Of a DNA stretch of 7,547 nucleotides, positions 1 through 5,536 are shown in pieces (position 1 is the first letter of the stretch; each line of letters opens with the position of its first letter). The DNA is from JAPLKB01 sp964429485 (GTDB lineage Bacteria > Desulfobacterota > Syntrophorhabdia > Syntrophorhabdales > Syntrophorhabdaceae): NCBI GenBank assembly GCA_964429485.1, contig CAYSBW010000088.1, positions 1 to 7,547 of the forward strand. Direction: 5' to 3'. The notes under the pieces are model-generated. The model was not told where the DNA came from. It made no database searches and saw only the letters and a list, made by a program, of their open reading frames with translations. Both the position numbers and the translations under genes were made by a program.

Positions 1-237
1 TAATTAACACAGTTTATATTGAAATTCTTCGAACCTGTTTTCATACAGGAAGACCTTTAATTTTTGCTCTTTGACGTTTATGGTAGTTATTACATATTCA
101 TATTTCGAATACAAAAAATATAACCACGAAGACCTTGATGCAGCTTATTTGCTTGCATTTGGGTTATTGTGGCATTATAAATAAATATTGGTCAGAAGTA
201 AGATGCAAACAATCTTTGCGCAGGAAGAGGAGGTAAT
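1..237. other. Non-coding leader region, no gene supported
   Basis: This AT-rich stretch precedes the first + strand gene. All three + frames are broken early. The longest opening from the left edge runs from base 3 to a TGA at 72-74 (23 codons), too short to call the tail of an upstream gene. A small hairpin (CCTGT 34-38 with ACAGG 45-49, six-base loop) is followed a few bases later by a T-rich run (57-66), so it could be a weak terminator for something to the left, but five pairs is little evidence. The right end carries the promoter candidate listed separately and a strong Shine-Dalgarno sequence (AGGAGG, 228-233). I see no tRNA, CRISPR or mobile element here. Confidence 0.5.
153..181 (+). 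promoter_or_regulatory. Possible sigma-70-type promoter for the 238-1199 gene pair
   Basis: TTGCAT (153-158) is followed after 17 bases by TATAAA (176-181). The -10 is good, but only the first three bases of the -35 match consensus. It would start transcription near 188, giving a leader of about 50 bases before the start codon. In sequence this AT-rich such matches arise by chance, so this is only the best candidate upstream of the gene. Confidence 0.25.
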
Positions 238-612
238 ATGAAAAAATTATGTTTGATTATTCTTGCTGTTACATTTGTATTATCAGGTTTTTCATGTTCG
301 TCCATAGAGGGGATGAGTGATACAACAAAGGGCGCAGCCATTGGTGCTGGGCTTGGTGCAATAGCAGGCCAGATAATAGGAGGCAATACTGCCGGCACTT
401 TGATTGGCTTGGCAGGTGGTGCCCTTGCAGGCAGCCTGGTGGGCCATGAGGTGGATTATCAGAAAGGAAAAAGTACACAACAACAAAAACCGGTTTATAC
501 AAGTGCGGATCCGCAGCAACAACCGCCGGGTCAATGGGTTGAAGTGCCCGGTCAGTGGATTGGCGGAAAATGGGTGCCTGCTCATAAGGCCTGGGTTCCT
601 GTTAACCCGTAA
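238..612 (+). CDS. Glycine-zipper envelope protein (probable lipoprotein or secreted)
   Basis: A 124-residue protein exported to the envelope. The N-terminus is a signal peptide (KK, then a hydrophobic stretch to about residue 18) ending in GFSC with Cys20. This resembles a lipobox, but -3 is Gly rather than Leu/Val/Ile, so lipidation is plausible rather than certain. Residues 32-69 form a glycine zipper: Gly at 32, 36, 40, 44 and 48, then, after a short turn (GNTA), Gly at 53, 57, 61, 65 and 69, which reads as two packed hydrophobic helices. A Gln/Pro-rich linker (about 80-97) leads to a Trp-rich tail with W100, W107, W112 and W119, seemingly two copies of a 12-residue W-x6-W unit. The family (glycine zipper 2TM / YMGG-like) is linked to outer-membrane and envelope stress proteins, but its biochemical role is not established. 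The start is well placed: AGGAGG (228-233) lies 4 bases upstream of the ATG. The next gene begins 32 bases after the stop, so the two are probably cotranscribed. Confidence 0.85.
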   Translation: MKKLCLIILAVTFVLSGFSCSSIEGMSDTTKGAAIGAGLGAIAGQIIGGNTAGTLIGLAGGALAGSLVGHEVDYQKGKSTQQQKPVYTSADPQQQPPGQWVEVPGQWIGGKWVPAHKAWVPVNP

Positions 613-644
613 AAATAATTGTAAAATAATACAGGGGGTATGGA

Positions 645-1199
645 ATGAAAAGGATATATGTGAATTTTATTTATACTGCTGTTTTTTCAGTCCTCATAAT
701 ATTTACACCGGTATTTGCTGCTGGTTCTGTATTTAATGAAAAAGCATATGGATATACCATGCATTATCCCGGTGATTGGACTTATGTAAAAAAATCTTTG
801 CACGAGATCGTTTTTATGAAAAAAACAGGTGCAGATTTAAAGACCCCGGTAGTTGGTATCCAAAATTTAAATTCAACCAAGTTGAAAGAAGGAAAATTTA
901 AGGATATAGATTCTGTTATTGAAGTTTTTGAAAACCAGCTGAAAGTTACAAAACATGCAAGTATTTATCCTGTAGAGACCTATGTATATGATAAAAAAGG
1001 AAAGAAGGTCTCAGGAAAACAATTTATAGCTGAATATGTTTTTAAAAACAATAGTTATAAGCAACTGGTTATTGTGATACCCAGAACAAATGGAGAATTA
1101 TTCCATGTCTGGATATATTCAGCACTTACAGAACAGTATGATAAATATTTTTCTGTTATTAAAAAAATGCTTGATTCCTGGACTATGACAGAAGAGTAG
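645..1199 (+). CDS. Secreted protein, PsbP/DUF1795-like
   Basis: A 184-residue protein with a clear signal peptide: MKR, a hydrophobic core at about 8-22, and a cleavage site at or near VFA-A (25/26). The mature part opens with YGYTMHYPGDW (35-45), the 'Y-x-[hydrophobic]-x-YPxDW' strand-turn seen at the front of PsbP-like/DUF1795 domains, and ends with a helix YDKYFSVIKKMLDSW (165-179) of the sort that closes that fold. Between them lie alternating beta-like segments rich in Lys and Tyr. The fold assignment is pattern recognition, not a database hit, and no catalytic motif is visible. The predicted place of action is the periplasm or outer surface. The ATG has a purine-rich AGGGGG (633-638) six bases upstream. 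An overlapping ATG at 640 is out of frame. The gene follows the glycine-zipper gene by 32 bases and probably shares its transcript. Its stop codon lies at the edge of the palindrome described below. I do not recognise a specific named gene. Confidence 0.8.
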   Translation: MKRIYVNFIYTAVFSVLIIFTPVFAAGSVFNEKAYGYTMHYPGDWTYVKKSLHEIVFMKKTGADLKTPVVGIQNLNSTKLKEGKFKDIDSVIEVFENQLKVTKHASIYPVETYVYDKKGKKVSGKQFIAEYVFKNNSYKQLVIVIPRTNGELFHVWIYSALTEQYDKYFSVIKKMLDSWTMTEE

Positions 1200-1290
1200 A
1201 GACAATTTATTATTGTAGGGATGCAAGTTAATATTGTGTCTCTACAATAATCAAGAGCTTATTGGCTGTTTCATCAAATTTTATATGAAA
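1200..1290. other. Convergent intergenic gap between the 645-1199 gene and rodA
   Basis: The two transcription units meet tail to tail here. It holds the palindrome (1209-1251) and a small second inverted repeat, TTTCAT (1269-1274) with ATGAAA (1285-1290), directly next to the rodA stop. Neither has a T-tract, so how either transcript ends is unclear. No open frame of note is present. Confidence 0.6.
1209..1251. repeat. Long imperfect palindrome between convergent genes (hairpin, repeat-like)
   Basis: Bases 1209-1226 pair with 1234-1251 around a 7-base loop (1227-1233). The outer 10 pairs are perfect (ATTATTGTAG with CTACAATAAT). The inner 8 include three pairs that are G-U wobbles in a + strand transcript (1219/1241, 1222/1238, 1223/1237) and would be C-A mismatches in a - strand transcript. 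So the hairpin is 18 pairs long in RNA from the 645-1199 gene and only 10 solid pairs in RNA from rodA. No T-run follows on either side, so it is not a textbook intrinsic terminator, though it could protect or end mRNA. The TTGTAG...CTACAA form recalls dispersed intergenic palindromes (REP/MITE-like) of many bacterial genomes. That likeness is from memory; no second full copy is seen in this window. Confidence 0.6.
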
Positions 1291-2397
1291 TTAAAACATA
1301 TATCTTCTCATACTGATGTTTAAAACCAATCCAACTGAAATAAGAACTGATAATATTGATGACCCTCCATAACTGATAAGAGGCAGGGGGATTCCTACAA
1401 CAGGCGCAAGGTGTATTGCCATCATAACATTAATTGCAAATTGAAGGTATATGATTACAGCAACACCAAAGGCAATTATGGAACCGAGTTCATCATGTGA
1501 ATTCTGGGCAACCTTTAAGCATCTTAGTATAAAGGATAAAAAGAAAAGAAAGAGAATTATAGATCCGACAAAACCCCATTCTTCTCCAAAAACAGTAAAT
1601 ATAAAGTCAGTATGATGTTCCGGTATGAATTGTAATTTATGTTGTGTTCCTTCCATGTATCCTTTTCCAAAAATTTTGCCTGAACCTACCGCTATCATTG
1701 CCTGTTTTGTATGGTACCCGAATCCTGAAGGGTCTGCATCGATATTTATAAAACTTAATACCCTCATTTTCTGATATGGTTTCATGAGATACTGCCAGGC
1801 AATAAATGGGATAACGGCCCCTGTGCTTAATAAGACAGCATAAGTTGATTTTTTCAAGCCAACAAACCATAATATTGCAAGAGATGTTAATATAATAATT
1901 ATTCCTGTGCCGAGATCGGGTTGTTTTACAATTAAAATAAAAGGTATTAAAGTGATAACAAGCGGCTTTGATATTTCTTTTAAGGTCAAGACCTGTCCTG
2001 CCCTTTTTTTTTCGTATAGCATGTTTGCAAGAACAAGTACAAGAATCGGTTTCATAAACTCGGAAGGCTGGATGCTGATGCCAAAGATATTTATCCATCT
2101 TTTTGCTCCACCTGCCATCATTCCTATAATTAAAACAAGCACTATCAATGCGATAGCCAGCAGATAAAACCACTGTGAATTGTTTGCTATTATTTTGTAA
2201 TCATATTGTATTATTACAAAAATCAGTATAAGACCGATTGAAAAGGCAATAAGTTGTTTTAGGATAAAATTGTAGGAACCACCGTAGGAAGAAGTGGTAG
2301 CGCTGAGGAGGTTTAAAATTCCTATGGCAAAGAGGATCAGACCATTTATTATAAGATACCAATCGAGATGATACATTCTTCTTTTATCAATTTTCAT
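1291..2397 (-). CDS. rodA: RodA, SEDS-family peptidoglycan glycosyltransferase
   Basis: RodA (368 residues, usual length) is the polytopic inner-membrane enzyme that polymerises lipid II into glycan strands for side-wall growth, paired with PBP2. SEDS landmarks are present in order: GAKRWINIFGISIQPSEFMKP (97-117), KQPDLGTG (158-165), the long conserved loop from about 228 (YHTKQA..VGSGKIFGKG) through QFIPEHHTDFIF (256-267), and GIPLPLISYGGSS (335-347) near the C-terminus. Asp264 in HTDFIF is the expected catalytic residue, matching E. coli Asp262. About ten hydrophobic membrane segments are evident. The ATG lies inside the end of mrdA (11-base overlap, 2387-2397), and GAGGA lies three bases upstream, so translation is probably coupled to mrdA. 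The gene is the last of the operon and meets the 645-1199 gene tail to tail across 91 bases. An A9 tract in the mRNA (2012-2004, codons 129-132) is noted under findings. Confidence 0.97.
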   Translation of the reverse strand: MKIDKRRMYHLDWYLIINGLILFAIGILNLLSATTSSYGGSYNFILKQLIAFSIGLILIFVIIQYDYKIIANNSQWFYLLAIALIVLVLIIGMMAGGAKRWINIFGISIQPSEFMKPILVLVLANMLYEKKRAGQVLTLKEISKPLVITLIPFILIVKQPDLGTGIIIILTSLAILWFVGLKKSTYAVLLSTGAVIPFIAWQYLMKPYQKMRVLSFINIDADPSGFGYHTKQAMIAVGSGKIFGKGYMEGTQHKLQFIPEHHTDFIFTVFGEEWGFVGSIILFLFFLSFILRCLKVAQNSHDELGSIIAFGVAVIIYLQFAINVMMAIHLAPVVGIPLPLISYGGSSILSVLISVGLVLNISMRRYMF

Positions 2398-4207
2398 GAA
2401 TCCTCGCTTCTTTTATCGCAATTTTTTCTTTGAAAAGGGTTTCTGTAATTATTTTTGCAATAGGAGCGGCTACACTTGATCCATGACCGCCATGTTCTAT
2501 CACTATAGATATGGAAACAGCAGGTTCTTCGGATGGGGCGTATGCGATGAACCATGCATGGTCTCCGTGATCCACGCCCTTTCCTCCTACTGATTGGGCT
2601 GTTCCTGTTTTTCCGCTTATATTTATATTTGCAATACGTGATCCGTGAGCTGTACCGCCTGTTTCATTTACAACCCCCTGCATACCTTCTTTAACAATTT
2701 TGAATACACCTTTTTTCAGTTTGACGTTAGTATTCATAACAGGGTTAAAGGTTTTTATTGTTTTTCCTTCGAATGACACTATTCTGTTGACTATCTGTGG
2801 TTTGAAGGTAACACCTTCATTAGCCACAAATGCAGACAGTTGTACAAGTTGCATAGGTGTTAGCCATACAGCGCCCTGTCCTATGGAAACAGAGACTGTC
2901 TCACCTTCATACCAGGGCTGATTGTAGGTTTTTTTCTTCCATGAAGTTGAAGGAATAATCCCTTTTTTTTCTCCCGGCAAATCAATGCCCGTGATTCTGG
3001 TAAGACCTATTGCTTCAGACATGGCATGAATTTTGTCTACACCGAGTTTTAAACCTATATTATAAAAAAACACGTCACATGATTCTACAATAGCTTTGTG
3101 TACAGATACATTGCCATGACCGCCTTTTTTCCAGCATTTAAAAACTCTGTTTCCAAAAGGGAACCCCCCCCTGCACAAAAAGCTGGTACTTTTATTTATA
3201 AGTCCATCTTCAAGTGCTTTCAGAGATGGTACAATCTTGAATGTAGAGCCGGGAGGATACCTGCCCTGAATAACCCTGTCTTGAAGAGGGTTTGATTTAT
3301 CGGTTGTGATAGCCCTCCAGTCTTCCTTTGAAATGCCGGAAGCGAATTTATTGGGGTCAAAGGAAGGTCTGCTTGTAAGAGCAAGTACGCCGCCGGTCTT
3401 TGGATCCAGTGCAATGCAACCTCCTTTTTTGTTTTCAAATGCATTTTCAACAGCAAGTTGAACATCAAGATTTACATTAAGATACAAGTTATTTCCTGCA
3501 ACAGGCTCTATTGTTTCAAGTGTTCTTACTTCTCGTCCCATTGCGTCAACTTCAACTCTCTTTTCGCCATCTTTTCCTCTTAAATATTTTTCATAAGATC
3601 TTTCAAGGCCATATCTTCCTATATTATCTCCAGGGGAATACTCCTTATAGGCTTTGTTTTTTAATTCAGTATCACTGATTTCAGAGACATAGCCAAGCAT
3701 ATGCGCCATCATTTTCTCATATGGATAGTTTCTTTTTGGTTCAATTTGAATAGTTACGCCAGGCAGATATATACGGTTTACCTCAATTTTTGCAACCTCG
3801 TCCATTGAAATATCCGACTTTATTTTTACAGGAAAAGAAGGAGGGAAACTGCTGGCAATTTTAAGTTTATCTATAATTTCTTCTCTGTCTATTTCTATCA
3901 GTTTGGCTATGCCGTCAACAGTCTGGTTAAAGTCCTTTATGTCTTCCGGTGTGATATACATATTAAAAGATGGTCTTGTGTCGGCCAGGATTCTTCCTGT
4001 CCTGTCATATATAATTCCCCTTGGTGCAACGATTTTTTTTATCCTTATGCGGTTTTGTTCGGACAGTTTCCTCATGTCGGTACCTTTTATTATCTGCAGG
4101 TCCCAGAGCTTGACTATAAGGATGATTACTGTAAAAATTAATAACCACTTGCACCATTTAAACTTTTTGTCTTCTTGAGTGTTGCTGTCTTTTACGAAGT
4201 TTTCCAA
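2387..4207 (-). CDS. mrdA: Penicillin-binding protein 2, elongasome transpeptidase
   Basis: A 606-residue class B PBP that crosslinks the glycan made by RodA in the periplasm and is held by one N-terminal membrane segment (about 18-38). A dimerisation/pedestal region (APRGIIYDRTGRILA at 61-75, then to about 235) precedes the transpeptidase domain. Catalytic motifs: SxxK at Ser321-Lys324 (PPGSTFK), the second motif SCD at 376-378 (Asp in place of Asn, normal for PBP2), and KTG at 533-535. Cys345, Cys358, His364 and Cys377 appear to form a metal site (see findings). The start is TTG at 4207. An AAGGA (4218-4214) sits six bases upstream, and the next in-frame ATG (residue 45) would remove the membrane anchor, so TTG is well supported. 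It follows mreD by 22 bases and overlaps rodA by 11. A run of eight G in the coding strand lies at 3171-3164. Length and motifs indicate a complete, active enzyme. Confidence 0.97.
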   Translation of the reverse strand: MENFVKDSNTQEDKKFKWCKWLLIFTVIILIVKLWDLQIIKGTDMRKLSEQNRIRIKKIVAPRGIIYDRTGRILADTRPSFNMYITPEDIKDFNQTVDGIAKLIEIDREEIIDKLKIASSFPPSFPVKIKSDISMDEVAKIEVNRIYLPGVTIQIEPKRNYPYEKMMAHMLGYVSEISDTELKNKAYKEYSPGDNIGRYGLERSYEKYLRGKDGEKRVEVDAMGREVRTLETIEPVAGNNLYLNVNLDVQLAVENAFENKKGGCIALDPKTGGVLALTSRPSFDPNKFASGISKEDWRAITTDKSNPLQDRVIQGRYPPGSTFKIVPSLKALEDGLINKSTSFLCRGGFPFGNRVFKCWKKGGHGNVSVHKAIVESCDVFFYNIGLKLGVDKIHAMSEAIGLTRITGIDLPGEKKGIIPSTSWKKKTYNQPWYEGETVSVSIGQGAVWLTPMQLVQLSAFVANEGVTFKPQIVNRIVSFEGKTIKTFNPVMNTNVKLKKGVFKIVKEGMQGVVNETGGTAHGSRIANINISGKTGTAQSVGGKGVDHGDHAWFIAYAPSEEPAVSISIVIEHGGHGSSVAAPIAKIITETLFKEKIAIKEARIHEN

Positions 4208-4229
4208 GTTGATTCCTTATTAACTATTA

Positions 4230-4721
4230 CTATTCTCTGTTCAGAAACCTCATATTCATTGATTCTATTAGCAAAAAAATAAAAATTGAAATGAATCCTG
4301 TAAATATGGCATTTGGTATTGTATAAAATATTACATTTACAATGTTGCTTGTTTCGCCTTTGGAGATAATTGACAGCATCAGAAATAGAAAAGACTCCAA
4401 AACTGCCGATCCCGTACATATGTAGGAGAAACTGTATTTTGAGTCAATGTATAATTTTTTTCTTAAAAAAAAGGCGAGAAGAAATATAGAAAGTTTTGCA
4501 AAAATCATGGAACCGTTTGGTGCATTTGAAAGGATTTCCTGAAACAGACTTGTAAAAACAGAAGTAATAAACCCGGACAAAGGGCCTAAAAAAAAAGTTG
4601 TATAGATTATAAAGGGTATGCTTAGATCGGGTTTGAAAAAATCAACAGGAAAAAAAGAGAGGACAGAAGACTCGATCAATAACAAAATTATTCCTGCAAA
4701 AATATATACAAACGTCTTCAT
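4230..4721 (-). CDS. mreD: MreD, rod-shape-determining membrane protein
   Basis: MreD (163 residues, usual for the family) is a small integral membrane component of the elongasome that works with MreC and helps control PBP2/RodA. It has about five hydrophobic segments (roughly 3-20, 33-63 as a long pair, 72-86, 96-118, 130-152). Family marks are KPDLSIPFIIY (30-40) after the first segment and the loop around QEILSNAPNGSM (61-72), equivalent to the 'DLLS..P.G' turn of other MreDs. The start codon shares a base with the mreC stop (TAATG, 4723-4719), and no Shine-Dalgarno is visible just upstream, where the mRNA is nearly all A and T. Translation therefore probably depends on ribosomes finishing mreC. 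MreD is poorly conserved, so the call rests partly on its place between mreC and mrdA. Confidence 0.93.
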   Translation of the reverse strand: MKTFVYIFAGIILLLIESSVLSFFPVDFFKPDLSIPFIIYTTFFLGPLSGFITSVFTSLFQEILSNAPNGSMIFAKLSIFLLAFFLRKKLYIDSKYSFSYICTGSAVLESFLFLMLSIISKGETSNIVNVIFYTIPNAIFTGFISIFIFLLIESMNMRFLNRE

Positions 4722-5521
4722 TATTTTTTTATTACCAGAACATCATCAAGTCTTTTAAAATTATTAAAAGGCATAACATCTATATCGGCAAATATTCCCG
4801 GTTGGTTTCTGTCCACCGTTATTATAATGCCGATTGGAAATCCTTTAGGATAAATGCTGTCCTTGCCGGAAGTTATAAGTTTATCTCCCATAGCTGCTTC
4901 ATCTTTTTTTAAAATATATTTTAATTTAAGTGTAGTCTGTCCTGTCCCTTCAAGAATTCCTCTTGAGTCTTTGCCTTCAATATATGTATCGACTGAAGAA
5001 TTTGTGTCACTTATTATCATAACTTTTGAATGCCACTTATTTACTTCAACTACCTGTCCTACAAGTCCTTTTGGTGTGATTACCGGCATTTTTTCTGTTA
5101 TGCCGGAATTTCTTCCCTTATCAATAATAATGCACCTGAACCAGTTTTTTATATCTTCTCCTATAACACTTGTGGCTATCATTTTGCCTGGATTTTTTTC
5201 AGCAAGATTGAGTATGGATTTTAATCTTTTATTTTCTTTTTCCAGCTCGGACATTTTTTGTTTTTCAAGAGTTAATATATCGAGTTTCTTTTTTAGTTCA
5301 AAGTTCTCTTCTTTTGCGTGGAAGAGGTCTATATAAGTTTCAAAGATATGTTTTAATAAATTGGCCGGTTTACTGATAGTTTTTAAAGTCGGACCTGCTA
5401 TTTCTCCGGCATTTCCTTTTATCTTCTTGTAGATATTTACAAAACAGGATGTATTTGTAAAAATAAAGAATGAAAAGGTAAGTAATAGTGCAGTTGTGAT
5501 AATTATGATAGAAGTTTTCAA
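4721..5521 (-). CDS. mreC: MreC, rod-shape-determining periplasmic scaffold
   Basis: MreC (266 residues, typical to slightly short) is a single-pass inner-membrane protein whose periplasmic part binds PBP2 and switches on side-wall synthesis. A membrane segment lies at about 4-22. A Lys/Glu/Leu-rich coiled coil (about 66-108) follows, then the double beta-barrel domain with IIDKGRNSGI (122-131), MPVITPKGLVGQVVEV (135-150), a conserved SDTNSSVDTYI stretch (161-171), and SGKDSIYPKGFPIGII (208-223) near the end. The only usable start before the membrane segment is TTG at 5521, since the first in-frame ATG is residue 90. The GAGGA box (5527-5523) is just one base from this TTG, which is unusually tight. 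The mreB stop is 12 bases upstream and in the same frame. The stop TAA overlaps the mreD ATG by one base. Confidence 0.95.
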   Translation of the reverse strand: MKTSIIIITTALLLTFSFFIFTNTSCFVNIYKKIKGNAGEIAGPTLKTISKPANLLKHIFETYIDLFHAKEENFELKKKLDILTLEKQKMSELEKENKRLKSILNLAEKNPGKMIATSVIGEDIKNWFRCIIIDKGRNSGITEKMPVITPKGLVGQVVEVNKWHSKVMIISDTNSSVDTYIEGKDSRGILEGTGQTTLKLKYILKKDEAAMGDKLITSGKDSIYPKGFPIGIIITVDRNQPGIFADIDVMPFNNFKRLDDVLVIKK

Positions 5522-5536
5522 TTCCTCACTATCTTA
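5519..5536 (-). promoter_or_regulatory. mreB stop / mreC TTG start junction with cramped ribosome binding site
   Basis: Read on the - strand, the mreB stop TAA (5536-5534) is followed in the same frame by GAT AGT GAG GAA and then TTG (5521-5519), the only plausible mreC start. GAGGA (5527-5523) leaves one base before TTG, where five to nine is usual. An out-of-frame GTG overlaps the box at 5529-5527. The arrangement suggests that mreC starts mainly by re-initiation of ribosomes that have just ended mreB. Confidence 0.6.

Noticed and set aside
34..66. Hairpin CCTGT/ACAGG followed by a T-rich run, as a terminator of an upstream gene
   Set aside because: There are five pairs only, the T-run is interrupted and several bases away, and no upstream gene is visible.
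121..134. AACCACGAAGACC, resembling a known type of dispersed ACCACGAAG-style intergenic repeat
   Set aside because: It is a single short copy; the likeness is from memory and cannot be supported within this window.
376..612. Overlapping - strand and second + strand open frames across the glycine-zipper gene
   Set aside because: They are side effects of the repetitive Gly/Ala codons; only the 238-612 frame has a signal peptide, a strong ribosome binding site and family features.
1269..1290. Inverted repeat TTTCAT/ATGAAA just after the rodA stop, as a terminator
   Set aside because: There are only six mostly A-T pairs with a ten-base loop and no T-run on the - strand; too weak to call.
1637..2173. 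A 178-codon open frame on the - strand inside rodA
   Set aside because: It lies entirely within rodA in another frame, its product is Cys/Asn/Arg-rich with no domain, and rodA itself is intact with all family motifs. Kept only as part of the slippage note.
3077..3079. Second PBP2 motif reads SCD rather than SxN, possibly an inactive enzyme
   Set aside because: Asp at this position is normal for PBP2-class enzymes, and SxxK and KTG are intact.
4854..5336. A 160-codon open frame on the + strand opposite mreC
   Set aside because: It is a mirror of mreC codon usage on the opposite strand, with no ribosome binding site of note and a low-complexity Ser/Phe-rich product.
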